Counted from the first letter of the stretch, positions 19,426-29,114 are shown. The stretch: DNA of 64,000 nucleotides from Capnocytophaga canis (GCF_000827555.1 NZ_CDOI01000195.1:1-64000); one strand, 5' to 3'. The notes: a model not told the origin generated them from the letters alone. Numbers and translations are program-made.

Positions 19426-20508
19426 TTATTTCTTATTTGGAAAGTAGAAAACGCCTCCACAGGAATCATCTGTAGCTCCTGTTACTGAACGGAGAATGTT
19501 AATTTCATGCCGTTTTCTTAGAACTCCCAAAAAGCCAAAAATCAAAGCTTCTTTATAGTCGATAATAGCACGTTCAGGAATCACAATTAGAACAGATTTG
19601 TTCATATAGTCACGCATGGTTTCTATCAAAAAGGTGTTTAGAGCACCTCCTCCTGTAACTAATAAACGTTGATTATCAGTGTTTTTTGAATAAGAGGTTA
19701 CCTCTTGGCATATAGAATATGCGATATGATGAACCGAGGTACATAGTAGATTTTCAATACTATCATCAGAACTGTCTATTACAGGACGTATTTTAGCTTG
19801 AAACCATTCGTAACCTGTTGATTTTGGATAAGTTAATTTGTAATATTCTAGCGAATTTAATTGTTCAAAAATTACGTTATTTACGGTTCCATGACGAGCT
19901 ATTTCTCCGTTTTTATCATATGGTTTGCCAATCTTTTGCGAAATATAATTCAATAACATATTTCCAATCCCAATGTCGTAAGCAATACGTAGACCATTAT
20001 CTTCGAATGAAATATTTGAAATACCACCCAAATTTAAGCAAAAATCGTATTCCCCGAATAAATATCTGTCCCCAATAGGTACCAACGGGGCTCCTTGCCC
20101 ACCTAGAGCCAAATCTCCGGAACGAAAATCATTGACCACAGGTAAACCAGAAATATTACTCAGATATTGTCCACAACCAATTTGACAAGAAATACCTCGC
20201 TGTGGTTGATGATGAACCGTATGTCCATGACTCGCGATAAAATCTACGATTAATTGCTCATCATCTATGAACTGTTTGACTTGTTCGCCAAGCCATTGCC
20301 CGTAGGAATGGTGTAAAGCTAATAAATCAATTGCAGATAGCTTTACAGCCTCTTTTAATTCATTTTTTTGTTTATCTTCATATACTACATGCTTGGTTTT
20401 AAGTATTTTAAAACGCCACTGTCCGTTGTACGAAAATTGACAATAAGCAATATCTAATCCATCTAACGAAGTGCCAGACATCAGTCCGATGACATTATAG
20501 ATTTCCAT
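19426..20508 (-). CDS. anmK: Anhydro-N-acetylmuramic acid kinase
   Basis: A 360-residue AnmK. It opens the 1,6-anhydro ring of anhydroMurNAc and phosphorylates it to MurNAc-6-phosphate during peptidoglycan recycling in the cytoplasm. The N-terminal GLMSGTSLDGLDIAYC is the family ATP-binding signature; DFIASHGHTVHH, NLGGISNIS, YDIGIGNMLLN and LLVTGGGALN complete the sugar-kinase fold. The length is normal. It is convergent with the 79-residue membrane protein gene. Confidence 0.95.
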   Translation of the reverse strand: MEIYNVIGLMSGTSLDGLDIAYCQFSYNGQWRFKILKTKHVVYEDKQKNELKEAVKLSAIDLLALHHSYGQWLGEQVKQFIDDEQLIVDFIASHGHTVHHQPQRGISCQIGCGQYLSNISGLPVVNDFRSGDLALGGQGAPLVPIGDRYLFGEYDFCLNLGGISNISFEDNGLRIAYDIGIGNMLLNYISQKIGKPYDKNGEIARHGTVNNVIFEQLNSLEYYKLTYPKSTGYEWFQAKIRPVIDSSDDSIENLLCTSVHHIAYSICQEVTSYSKNTDNQRLLVTGGGALNTFLIETMRDYMNKSVLIVIPERAIIDYKEALIFGFLGVLRKRHEINILRSVTGATDDSCGGVFYFPNKK

Positions 20509-20525
20509 AAATTACAGTTCTTACA

Positions 20526-20558
20526 AAAAAGGCTACTCCCTTAAGAAATAGCCTTTTT
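20526..20558 (-). terminator. Terminator of the coiled-coil membrane protein gene
   Basis: A perfect 10-pair stem AAAAAGGCTA / TAGCCTTTTT lies 34 bases downstream of the minus-strand stop at 20592; on that strand the stem ends in T residues. Confidence 0.8.
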
Positions 20559-20591
20559 CAAATATTAATTTTAAATTTTATAAGTAATATG

Positions 20592-21575
20592 TTATTTCAA
20601 TATGAACTCTGTTTCTCCAACAGCACTTAATTTGTCGTCAAAAACAACCACTCGGTACTTACCCTTATCAAAATCATTTTTAGGAGCTGATAAGAAATCA
20701 CAAACATCAATATTTCTATTATCATAGATAAACTTGGTTGCAAGGCTATAATTAACGGTAGTTTGTTCATTGGACTCGGTACTGTTTTTTCCCAAAGTAA
20801 CTCCGTCAGGAGAAATCACTTGAACGTAAAATGTTCTGCCACCACTTTTTGCTATTTTATTAGCTACGACTGTGAAACATATTTTGATTCTGTCAGTGGC
20901 TCTTGCACGAGCTGTCTGAACCAACTTACCACTTGAACGCACTTTAACTCCTTCAGTAGTTAATTTGCTGATTTGCAAATCTTCACCACTTTCAACAACT
21001 TCTTTGAGTTTTGTATTTTGCTGGACAAGTGAATCTAAATAAGAAGATACATTTTGCAAGGCTACAGAAATACTGTCACGTTGTTGCTTCATTAAAGCAT
21101 TAGAACGACGTAGTGAATCGTTGATAGATAGCAAACGCTCCCGCTCTTTTTTCAAAGTAATTACTTGGTTTTTATACTTTACTAATGAAGATATAGAAAC
21201 TTTCATTTTTTGTAAAGAATCAATATAAAGCGTAATTTTGTCACGAGCATCTACCAAATCTTGATTTACCGCTTTATTGTCCTCCACCGCTTTATCATAA
21301 CTTGTTTTGAGAACACTTAATTCTTTGATAATCTGTTCTTTTTGTTGATTAAGTTCTGCTTCATTTCTCTTTTTTTCCTCATTCAAGTTATAAGAAAAAT
21401 AACCTAAACCACCAGCCAAAACCACTAAAATTCCAATAATAACTTTTGAGACAATTCCACTTGATTTTTTAGGTTCTTCGCCTTCATCTCCATAAAAAGA
21501 TTCTGTTTTATTTGGCATTTCTGTTGAATTTGGATCTACAAAAATAGGAGGCGTATTGTCTGTTTGATTTGCCAT
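20592..21575 (-). CDS. Single-pass membrane protein with long coiled coil
   Basis: A 327-residue protein of unknown function, common in Flavobacteriia. A Pro/Asn-rich cytoplasmic N terminus precedes one membrane helix (SKVIIGILVVLAGGLGYFSY), then a coiled coil of about 130 residues (EAELNQQKEQIIKELS onward) and a C-terminal beta-rich domain (KICFTVVANKIAKSGGRTFY ... KYRVVVFDDKL). I start at the ATG at 21575 (MANQTDNTPP); the ten Lys-rich residues before it look like untranslated leader. It probably spans the envelope as a tether or sensor. Confidence 0.75.
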   Translation of the reverse strand: MANQTDNTPPIFVDPNSTEMPNKTESFYGDEGEEPKKSSGIVSKVIIGILVVLAGGLGYFSYNLNEEKKRNEAELNQQKEQIIKELSVLKTSYDKAVEDNKAVNQDLVDARDKITLYIDSLQKMKVSISSLVKYKNQVITLKKERERLLSINDSLRRSNALMKQQRDSISVALQNVSSYLDSLVQQNTKLKEVVESGEDLQISKLTTEGVKVRSSGKLVQTARARATDRIKICFTVVANKIAKSGGRTFYVQVISPDGVTLGKNSTESNEQTTVNYSLATKFIYDNRNIDVCDFLSAPKNDFDKGKYRVVVFDDKLSAVGETEFILK

Positions 21576-21602
21576 AATTTTTTTCTTTTTTTGTTTATAC
21601 TG

Positions 21603-21610
21603 CAAATGTA
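21603..21610 (-). promoter_or_regulatory. Promoter -7 element of the coiled-coil protein gene
   Basis: On the minus strand TACATTTG (21610-21603) lies 28 bases before the chosen ATG at 21575. The upstream box is weak (ATTG at 16 bases). Its position supports the 21575 start. Confidence 0.45.
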
Positions 21611-21670
21611 ATTATTATTTTTGATTCAATCATAATCGAAATAGGAGATATTTTTAAATTTTACAAAAAA

Positions 21671-22399
21671 TTAAGAATTTCGTTTCAATTCACTTAATAA
21701 AATAGCGGTAGCGGTAGCTACGTTAAGACTTTCTGCTTGTTGTAAATTGCCAAATTTTGGAATTGTTAAAATTTGATGAGCAATTTCCAGATTCAATTTA
21801 GAAATTCCATTAGCTTCGTTTCCTAAAACCAAAATTCCCTCTTTTGGAAATGAGGTTTGGTATATATTTTCACCATCCATGGCAGTTGCTAAAATTGGTA
21901 ATTTACTGTTTTTTAAAAAAATATGTAAATCTTCGTAGTGTATATTTACTCGTCCTAATGACCCCATGGAGGATTGTACTACTTTAGGATTGTAGCAATC
22001 AACCGTTTGGTAGCTACATACCAAATGCTGCACTCCAAACCAATCACACAGACGGATAATGGTACCTAAATTTCCAGGGTCGCGAATATCGTCAGTAGCG
22101 ACGATAATACCTTCATCAACAATAGGTTGGGGGAGTGGTATTTTGAAGATAGCTACTCCTTCGTCTGGGTTTTTAAAACTACTCATCTTTTCTAAGACAT
22201 CTTTGGTAGTCAGTATGGTTTTTGATTTTGGCAATAATTCTGAGAAATAATCGGTAGCAAAAATGGATTCCACTTGAAAGTTTTGCGTCAAAAACTCTAG
22301 GATGCTTTTCCGACCTTCAACAACAAACATTTGGTGTTTTGAACGATATTTTTTTTGTTGTAAACTCTGAATTAGTTTAATTTGATTTTTAGTTACCAT
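21671..22399 (-). CDS. TrmH/SpoU family RNA 2'-O-methyltransferase
   Basis: A 242-residue SPOUT methyltransferase that methylates ribose 2'-OH in rRNA or tRNA. An N-terminal substrate-binding region (to about residue 95) is followed by the knotted SAM domain: VATDDIRDPGNLGTIIRLCDWFG, VVQSSMGSLGRV, ILVLGNEANGIS and the C-terminal SLNVATATAILLSEL. The exact target is not readable. It is divergent from the TamL gene with only 37 bases between the starts. Confidence 0.92.
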   Translation of the reverse strand: MVTKNQIKLIQSLQQKKYRSKHQMFVVEGRKSILEFLTQNFQVESIFATDYFSELLPKSKTILTTKDVLEKMSSFKNPDEGVAIFKIPLPQPIVDEGIIVATDDIRDPGNLGTIIRLCDWFGVQHLVCSYQTVDCYNPKVVQSSMGSLGRVNIHYEDLHIFLKNSKLPILATAMDGENIYQTSFPKEGILVLGNEANGISKLNLEIAHQILTIPKFGNLQQAESLNVATATAILLSELKRNS

Positions 22400-22409
22400 A
22401 AAAAAAATG

Positions 22410-22417
22410 TATTTTTG
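22410..22417 (+). promoter_or_regulatory. Promoter -7 element of the TamL gene
   Basis: TATTTTTG at 22410-22417 lies 19 bases before the GTG start. A TTTG at 22381-22384 is 25 bases upstream, longer than usual. Confidence 0.4.
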
Positions 22418-22436
22418 ACCCTAAAAAAGATATTTC

Positions 22437-25004
22437 GTGAGATTAATTACTTTAAAAATAGCATCTATTTTTTGCATAACAATTTTATTATCAGCTTGTA
22501 ACGCTACAAAGAGAGTACCTGACAATGCCTATTTACTGGATAAAACTAAAGTTTTAGTCAATGATGTAAAGACTGAAGATGCAAAGATAGACAATTTTAT
22601 ATTACAAAAACCAAATGGGAGTTTGTTAGGGATGCCTTTGGGATTGTATATCTATAACCTAGCCAAAGAAAACCCTGAACAAGATTTTGTAGATTGGCTG
22701 GAAGAGCATCCCAGAACACATAAAACCTTGGATAGATTACTATCACAAAAGCAAGTGGGACGCTTACAAAAATCTTTTTTTGTATCGGGAATTCACAATC
22801 AATTGAAAAAAATTGGTGAAGCTCCTGTGATTTTAGATAACTCAAAAACAAAATCAACCGTAAACTATCTGAAGGCTTATTATAGAAGTATCGGTTATTT
22901 CAATGCCACTGTACGAGATAGTGTATTTTTAAAGGATACGAAACGAAAAAAACAACTCGCAGATGTTTCTTATATTATAAAAACAGGTGAGCAGTATTTT
23001 ATTGATGATTTGAAAACCTCAATTAGTTCTTCTCAAGTTGATTCGGTGTATCACTTACATCGGCATGAGAGTCTGCTGAGATCACAAAAACCATATTTAT
23101 TAGCAGATTTTAATGCAGAACGTAGCCGTTTAACGAATTTGTTTCGCAATAATGGTTTCTATACTTTTCAACAGAGTTCTATTAATTTTGAAATCACACG
23201 AGATACCATAGCTACTAATAACGACCAAAAAATGGATGTGGTTACCGTCATTGACGATTTGATTGAGCGTGATGGCGATGAAGTAACAGTGAAACCCTAT
23301 CGAGTACATCGTTTCAATAAAATTCGTATTTTCACCGATTATGAAATGGGAAGTGATAAATCAGAATTAGATTCTATTGATTATAAGAATGTAACAGTAT
23401 TTTACAAGAATAAACTACGTTACAGACCTCGTATTTTAGAGATGGCAACAGCCTTTAAAAAAGGAGCTATTTATTCGGATGAAAATAGAAGCCTTACTTA
23501 CAAGCAAATCAATAACTTACGTATATTCAAATATCCGAATATTGACTTAAAATATGCTGAAAATGATTCTTTACAAACTAAATTGGACGCTAATATCTAT
23601 CTCTTGCCGATGGACAAATTTTCATTGCGACTTACTAATGAATTAAAACGCTCTGAAATTGAACAATTTGGTATTTCATTAGGAACCTCAGTTTCTGCAC
23701 GAAATCTGTTCAGAAGAAGTGAGGTATTAGAATTGAATTTACAAGGAACTATTGCTTCTCAATTCGATAGAGACCAAGGAGAACCATGGTTTAATATGTC
23801 GGAATTAGGAGCCGATGTTCGTCTTATCTTTCCAGAAATTGTGTTTTTGTTTAATACCACGAACATCATACCTTACTCAATGACACCACAGACGATGTTT
23901 CAGTTTGGTGTTAGTAAGCAAAAAAATATTGGATTAGACAAACAAACTCTTTCGGGAGCTCTTCGCTATACTTGGAATCCGAAAAAAAATCGCGTTATAC
24001 TTGATTTGTTCAATTTGCAATATATACATAATTTGAACGTGGACAACTTTTTCAATGTCTATCGTTCCACTTACAGCCGATTGAACGAAATATCTAAAAA
24101 ATATTCAGTAGATAGCTCATTATTAGATAACAATGGTGATTTAACAATTCCAGAAGGAACCAATCAATTTATGGGGTTAGCTCTTTGGGGAGGAATTCCA
24201 AACATTACGGAAACTGATTTGCGTTCTACTATCAGTGTGTTAGAAAGAGCTAATCGACTCACATATGATGACTTTATCCTATCAACAAGTTACACTTTTA
24301 TACTGAATAATAATTTTCAGTTTAATCAAGAAGATTTTTACCAATTTCGAGTGAAATTAGAGTCGGCGGGTAGTTTTTTAAGTTTGTTATCAAATGCCTA
24401 TAAAGTAGTTGATTCAAATAACAAGAGTACAAAATTCTTAGATGTAGAGTTTGCTCAGTACGTAAAAATGGAATTGGACTATATTAAGCATTTTCCTTTA
24501 GGAAGAGGTAACTATCTAGCTTTCAGAAGTTTCTTTGGTTTAGCAGTTCCGTATGGCAATTCAAAAAATATTCCTTTCACCCAAAGTTATTTTGCAGGAG
24601 GTTCAAGTGACAATCGTGGTTGGAGAGCATATAGCTTAGGCCCAGGACAAAGCGGTTCCTTATTGGACTTTAACGAAGCTAATATGAAATTAACCCTCAA
24701 TTTAGAGTATCGATTTCCAATTTCAGGAGCTTTTAAAGGGGCTCTGTTCGCCGATGCAGGTAATATCTGGAACGTGCTTGATAACACCTCATTTGAACAA
24801 AATAAATTCAAGGATATTTCTTCTCTAAAAGATGTTGGAGTGAGTTCAGGAGTTGGACTTCGTTACGATTTCGGATTTTTTGTTTTCCGTTTGGATTTAG
24901 GGAACAAAATTTACAATCCTGCAAAAGCAATGTCACAGCGTTGGTTTACGGATGTAAGTTTCAAAAATATTATATTCAACATAGGTATCAACTATCCGTT
25001 CTAA
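22437..25004 (+). CDS. BamA/TamA family outer-membrane lipoprotein (TamL-like)
   Basis: An 855-residue Omp85 protein. The start is GTG at 22437, giving a lipoprotein signal with lipobox LLSAC at about residues 17-21; lipidated TamA relatives are characteristic of Bacteroidota (TamL). POTRA-like segments occupy about residues 30-390 and the 16-stranded barrel the rest, with the conserved lid motif region SYFAGGSSDNRGWRAYSLG and the final strand ending in YPF, as expected for outer-membrane insertion. It probably helps assemble outer-membrane or surface proteins together with TamB. Confidence 0.9.
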   Translation: MRLITLKIASIFCITILLSACNATKRVPDNAYLLDKTKVLVNDVKTEDAKIDNFILQKPNGSLLGMPLGLYIYNLAKENPEQDFVDWLEEHPRTHKTLDRLLSQKQVGRLQKSFFVSGIHNQLKKIGEAPVILDNSKTKSTVNYLKAYYRSIGYFNATVRDSVFLKDTKRKKQLADVSYIIKTGEQYFIDDLKTSISSSQVDSVYHLHRHESLLRSQKPYLLADFNAERSRLTNLFRNNGFYTFQQSSINFEITRDTIATNNDQKMDVVTVIDDLIERDGDEVTVKPYRVHRFNKIRIFTDYEMGSDKSELDSIDYKNVTVFYKNKLRYRPRILEMATAFKKGAIYSDENRSLTYKQINNLRIFKYPNIDLKYAENDSLQTKLDANIYLLPMDKFSLRLTNELKRSEIEQFGISLGTSVSARNLFRRSEVLELNLQGTIASQFDRDQGEPWFNMSELGADVRLIFPEIVFLFNTTNIIPYSMTPQTMFQFGVSKQKNIGLDKQTLSGALRYTWNPKKNRVILDLFNLQYIHNLNVDNFFNVYRSTYSRLNEISKKYSVDSSLLDNNGDLTIPEGTNQFMGLALWGGIPNITETDLRSTISVLERANRLTYDDFILSTSYTFILNNNFQFNQEDFYQFRVKLESAGSFLSLLSNAYKVVDSNNKSTKFLDVEFAQYVKMELDYIKHFPLGRGNYLAFRSFFGLAVPYGNSKNIPFTQSYFAGGSSDNRGWRAYSLGPGQSGSLLDFNEANMKLTLNLEYRFPISGAFKGALFADAGNIWNVLDNTSFEQNKFKDISSLKDVGVSSGVGLRYDFGFFVFRLDLGNKIYNPAKAMSQRWFTDVSFKNIIFNIGINYPF

Positions 25005-25018
25005 TGCTTAGTTTACTC

Positions 25019-25753
25019 TCAAAATTGAATCGACTCATCATTGTTCCAAAAAGGGTCTATTGTTTTTGAAATCATTGAGTTTTCAATCAGAAACGTATTG
25101 TAACTCGTGTTAAATTGATTATTTTTTGCGTTATAAATAATATAATCACAGTGAGCAGATAAGGAATAGATTTGCTCTGTTACACTGTTTACATAACAAA
25201 CTATAGGTAAATAAAAGTTTAAATTATTTTCACTAACGAAAAGATGACTTAAAGCTCGTATTTGTCTTATTTTCTCAATTACTTTCATACTTGTTTGACT
25301 AAAATTGAAGAAAAAACGTACTTTATCAAGTAATTTTTTATCTAAATTGTTTAAAAAATTCAAATTATTTAATTCATAATTCTTTCCTATGCAAACCACA
25401 TAGAGGTATTGTATATCTTTCTGATGATACATAATAGATTCAAAATCAGACTTTTTATAGATAAAAAGTGATTTCTTTTTCACATCAGTAGCTTTGATTA
25501 ATTCGGAAATATCATAAAACAAAAACATGATTTCTTGTTTAAATATTTCATCAATTTCATAACTACCCCAGAACATAATTGGTTCGTATACAGGATTTTG
25601 CCGAATATTGCCCACAGTACGATACCCTCGCACGTACGGAGGGAAACCTGGCATAATTTCTGTCTTTGAGAGAGTGGGGGAGTAGCCTTTTAGTGAAATA
25701 GTATCAAATCTGGTGGCTACTTGCTTAGGTGTTTCTTTTCTAGATGTTCCCAT
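25019..25753 (-). CDS. Truncated methylmalonyl-CoA mutase large-subunit-like protein
   Basis: A 244-residue protein. Its first 60 residues resemble the start of the MutB large subunit (PGFPPYVRGYRTVGNIRQ corresponds to the PPFxRG...TIRQ segment), and the C-terminal VNSVTEQIYSLSAHCD ... ISKTIDPFWNN recalls the end of the TIM barrel. MutB is normally about 700 residues; most of the barrel and the whole B12-binding domain with its DxHxxG motif are missing. It overlaps the mutA-like gene by 37 bases. Mutase activity is very unlikely, but the frame has stayed open, so it may be decaying or repurposed. Confidence 0.6.
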   Translation of the reverse strand: MGTSRKETPKQVATRFDTISLKGYSPTLSKTEIMPGFPPYVRGYRTVGNIRQNPVYEPIMFWGSYEIDEIFKQEIMFLFYDISELIKATDVKKKSLFIYKKSDFESIMYHQKDIQYLYVVCIGKNYELNNLNFLNNLDKKLLDKVRFFFNFSQTSMKVIEKIRQIRALSHLFVSENNLNFYLPIVCYVNSVTEQIYSLSAHCDYIIYNAKNNQFNTSYNTFLIENSMISKTIDPFWNNDESIQF

Positions 25754-27027
25754 AAACGTTTGGGTATTAATGGTTCAACAGAAGTTTTGGTATTGTTTCG
25801 TTTTAAAAAAGGATATGTTTCCCATAGCTCTTTTTGAGCAATATCTTTAAAATCAATATTATTTGAGATAACTAAAGCATCAAATTGCTCTTGTTCTTCT
25901 AAGGCTTTTTCGCGAATACTTTTTTGTAAGCTACCATTTTTGAACACTTCCAATAATCCTCCATTTTTTTCAATATTTTGTAATAATAATAATGATTTTT
26001 TAGCAAATTGATACGATAAAGATTGAAAACAGTCACTTTTATTTATGATAGAAGCTTTATTTCCTAAAGAATCAGAAGCCGTCATGATACTTTTAAACTC
26101 TTGCTGGTATTCCTTTTTTTTATGGTATATGATAGGATATTTCGGAAATAAAAAATCAGCTCCTCCCAAAATAGCACTTTCGTGTGCCATTTTAATGTAT
26201 TGTTCATTGTAATTCGAAGTTGATAAAGAAAGTTCCCTATCAGATGGCTCTACCATAAACATACACTCTATTTTAAACGGAAATACATCAAAAATACTCA
26301 TCGCTATTTGATGAAAAGCCCTCAGTTTAGCTATTTCTAACAGAAAATGACTTCCAACAGCTATTTTAAAGTAGATTGTTAATCTATTGATGTTCAGTGT
26401 TTTTTCTATATGTTTGCTGTATTCCAAAGTATGAGAAATTCCATAAGCAATCTGTTGTATTATGGAAGCTCCTGCATTTTGGTAGAGTGTTGTATCCACG
26501 AATAAAACAGGCTTTTTAATATTGAATGTTTTTGCAAAGCACTCAAAATCATCATATTGACTTCTAAACCACATGCCTTTTTCTATATAGCGATGAATGT
26601 AGTCGTTACAGACGGCTATATCCAATTTACATTCCTCAATGCACTTTTTCAGTTTATTGATGACTTCATCTGTAATATGCTTATTATTAATGAAATACCT
26701 ATTCTCTTTGGGTAAAGTGTTTAGTAAATCAGCTATGTCGATATGAGGATGTATTGATAAAAAGAAATTTGAAAAATGATGTTTTTTAAAGAAATTAATT
26801 TTTTTAACTACAGGAATGACACTAAAACATTCGACTGGAATCATAATTTCAGTTTTTTTATCATTTATGTCATAATAAAGGTGATTATTTTCAGAAGTGT
26901 AGATAGGTAATATATCCACCTCTTGAAGCGTTTTAAACACTAAAGTTTTATTGTAGTCAGCTCCTTCTAACTCAAACTGAACCTGTTGCTTCCATTGTTT
27001 GAAGGAGGTCTCATGAAAGTTATTCAT
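25717..27027 (-). CDS. Methylmalonyl-CoA mutase small-subunit-like protein
   Basis: A 436-residue protein with the layout of the flavobacterial MutA small subunit: FKQWKQQVQFELEGADYNKT at the start, VDTTLYQNAGASIIQQIAYG in the middle and VGSHFLLEIAKLRAFHQIA later, matching the SxYQNAGAN and KLRALR blocks. MutA forms the non-catalytic partner of the B12-dependent mutase (succinyl-CoA to methylmalonyl-CoA). The sequence is very diverged and its partner next door is severely shortened. The gene is translationally coupled to that partner. Confidence 0.65.
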   Translation of the reverse strand: MNNFHETSFKQWKQQVQFELEGADYNKTLVFKTLQEVDILPIYTSENNHLYYDINDKKTEIMIPVECFSVIPVVKKINFFKKHHFSNFFLSIHPHIDIADLLNTLPKENRYFINNKHITDEVINKLKKCIEECKLDIAVCNDYIHRYIEKGMWFRSQYDDFECFAKTFNIKKPVLFVDTTLYQNAGASIIQQIAYGISHTLEYSKHIEKTLNINRLTIYFKIAVGSHFLLEIAKLRAFHQIAMSIFDVFPFKIECMFMVEPSDRELSLSTSNYNEQYIKMAHESAILGGADFLFPKYPIIYHKKKEYQQEFKSIMTASDSLGNKASIINKSDCFQSLSYQFAKKSLLLLQNIEKNGGLLEVFKNGSLQKSIREKALEEQEQFDALVISNNIDFKDIAQKELWETYPFLKRNNTKTSVEPLIPKRLWEHLEKKHLSK

Positions 27028-27042
27028 TTCATTTTATTTTTG

Positions 27043-27050
27043 CAAATATA
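27043..27050 (-). promoter_or_regulatory. Promoter -7 element of the mutase-like pair
   Basis: On the minus strand TATATTTG (27050-27043) lies 15 bases before the ATG at 27027. No TTTG at the expected distance is visible. Confidence 0.4.
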
Positions 27051-27122
27051 CAAAAAAGTACCATATTTTCGGACAGCTCCTTGACACTTACAGTATATCA
27101 CAAGTAGGGCTATCTACATAAA

Positions 27123-27158
27123 AAAACTGCTTGAAAAATATTATATTCAAGCAGTTTT
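27123..27158 (-). terminator. Terminator of mscL
   Basis: A perfect 13-pair stem AAAACTGCTTGAA / TTCAAGCAGTTTT lies about 65 bases after the mscL stop and is followed on the minus strand by a run of T residues. Confidence 0.85.
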
Positions 27159-27221
27159 ATACTAATTTTTAAATCTATTAATTGAAATACACCATAGCAC
27201 GAACATGCTATACAGACTTTT

Positions 27222-27605
27222 TTATTTTTTTAATAAATCTCTGATTTCAGCAAGTAATTCCTCTTGTGTTGGACCAGCTGGTGCAGCAGGAGCTTCAGGT
27301 TCAACTGTTTTTTCTTTTTTCATTTTGTTAATACCTTTGATCAACATAAACAAAACAAAAGCAATACACAAAAAGTTAATCACAGCTGCTAAGAACTTAC
27401 CATAGGCAACCCCGTTCCATACTAATCCCTCCAAGTTTTTAGCTCCAGTGGCTTCTAGTGCAGGAGTCAATAACAGAGGAGTAATAACATCAGATACCAA
27501 TGAAGTTACAATAGCTCCGAAAGCACCCCCGATAATAACACCGATTGCTAAATCAACTACATTGCCCTTTACAGCAAATTCTTTAAATTCTTTTAAAAAT
27601 CCCAT
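27222..27605 (-). CDS. mscL: Large-conductance mechanosensitive channel
   Basis: A 127-residue MscL, a pentameric inner-membrane channel that opens under osmotic downshock. [20 protein letters not shown] (S1 and TM1) and [13 protein letters not shown] are diagnostic; TM2 is [17 protein letters not shown] and a short cytoplasmic helix ([13 protein letters not shown]) closes the protein. I use the ATG at 27605; the upstream extension to 27662 is not family sequence. A Pro/Ala-rich linker precedes the final helix. Confidence 0.95.
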   Translation of the reverse strand: MGFLKEFKEFAVKGNVVDLAIGVIIGGAFGAIVTSLVSDVITPLLLTPALEATGAKNLEGLVWNGVAYGKFLAAVINFLCIAFVLFMLIKGINKMKKEKTVEPEAPAAPAGPTQEELLAEIRDLLKK

Positions 27606-27883
27606 AATCTTTTGATTTTTTGTTATTAAAATAGTATATTTTTCACGTGCAAAAGTAGTCAAATTTATATCACAAAAAAGTGATGTACTTCTTTTTAATA
27701 AAACTTTAACCCTTTGTAATTCTTATGTTATTTTAAAAAACAAAACAAACACTTGATAAGTACACTTTGAAAATAGAATTAAATAATTATCATTCAATAC
27801 TTTAAAAAAAACATAAGAAATTAAATAATAAAGTATTTGCACAAAAAATGGAAATGTATTTCTTTTGCAGTAAATACATAAAA

Positions 27884-29005
27884 ATGACATATAACACATC
27901 TCAAATAGGTTCGACTCATCTGATAATTCGATTAGATAATTTGGAGCATAATGTTCGTTTTCTAAGAAGTAAACTGAATGAAAACACTTTGTTTATGGCT
28001 GTTGTTAAAGCGTTTTCTTATGGAAATAATCACTGTGAAATTGCTTCCTTTTTACAAAAGAAAAATTTAGTTGATTACTTTGCGGTTGCTTGTGTTAGCG
28101 AAGGTGTGGAATTACGTGAAGCAGGAATAAGAAAACCTATTTTGGTGCTTCATCCTCAAATATCAGATTTTGAAGAAATTATAAAGTATGAATTAGAACC
28201 TACGCTGTACTCAAAACGAATTTTATCTCATTTTATTGAGTTTGTTGAAAATAAAGGAAAAACAGCATATCCCGTACATTTGAAATGTAATTCTGGCATG
28301 AATCGTTTGGGCTTTTTGTTGGATCAAATAACGGATGTATGTCAAATTTTGGGTAGGCAAAAGACAATTTTCGTAAAGACAGCATTTTCTCATTTATTCG
28401 CTTCGGAAGATAAAAATGCTTCTGAATTTATGGAAAAGCAAATAAGTTTATTTATTGAATTTCAAAATGTTATAAAAAAACACTTCTCTCATAAAATACT
28501 TTTCCACACTTGTAATACTTCCGGAATATTAAATTATCCACATGCTCATTTTGATATGGTTCGAAGTGGTATTGGAATGTATGGTTTTGCTAATGATAGT
28601 GAATATCAGTCCGATTTTCGTCCGATAACCATTCTAAAGAGTTTTATCTCACAAATCAATGAAATTCCTGTGGGAGGATATGTTGGTTATAATTTTGGTT
28701 TTCAAGCAGATAAAGTCACACGTTCAGCAACTATTGCCGTAGGACACGCCGATGGATTGAATCGAATCTATGGAAAAGGGATTGGTTTTGTGTACATCAA
28801 AGGCAAAAAAGCTCCTATTTTGGGGAATGTTTGTATGGATATGCTAATGGTTGATGTCACTGATATCGACTGTCAGGAAGGCGAAGAAGTTACTGTCTTT
28901 GATGAAAAATATACTGCCGAAATATTGGCAGAAAATGCACAGACGATTTCGTACGAACTGATTACCTCTCTTTCGCGACGCATTAAACGCATATATGTAG
29001 AATAA
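27884..29005 (+). CDS. alr: Alanine racemase
   Basis: A 373-residue fold-type III PLP enzyme making D-alanine for the cell wall. The PLP lysine lies in MAVVKAFSYGNN, the second catalytic Tyr probably in GYVGYNFGFQA, and the C-terminal VCMDMLMVDVTD block binds substrate. The usual IPIGYADG motif reads IAVGHADG, with His for Tyr. The ATG at 27884 is preferred over 27848, which adds 12 Cys/Lys-containing residues. Many Bacteroidota fuse Alr to MurF, but this one is free-standing. Confidence 0.9.
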   Translation: MTYNTSQIGSTHLIIRLDNLEHNVRFLRSKLNENTLFMAVVKAFSYGNNHCEIASFLQKKNLVDYFAVACVSEGVELREAGIRKPILVLHPQISDFEEIIKYELEPTLYSKRILSHFIEFVENKGKTAYPVHLKCNSGMNRLGFLLDQITDVCQILGRQKTIFVKTAFSHLFASEDKNASEFMEKQISLFIEFQNVIKKHFSHKILFHTCNTSGILNYPHAHFDMVRSGIGMYGFANDSEYQSDFRPITILKSFISQINEIPVGGYVGYNFGFQADKVTRSATIAVGHADGLNRIYGKGIGFVYIKGKKAPILGNVCMDMLMVDVTDIDCQEGEEVTVFDEKYTAEILAENAQTISYELITSLSRRIKRIYVE

Positions 29006-29074
29006 CAATATTTTTGTTTTTAAACGCACATATAATCTAACAAAAAAGGCTTTGTAAAAGCAAATACATTCGTT

Positions 29075-29114
29075 CAATGATAGAGTTTTTATCAACGAAA
29101 AAACTCAATCATTG
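29075..29114. terminator. Convergent hairpin between alr and gmk
   Basis: A 16-position stem with one mismatch (CAATGATAGAGTTTTT / AAAAACTCAATCATTG) overlaps the 3' end of gmk. It can serve as a bidirectional terminator. Confidence 0.65.

Noticed and set aside
27205-27405. Plus-strand frame across the mscL 3' end
   Set aside because: It is the antisense shadow of mscL, which is unambiguous.
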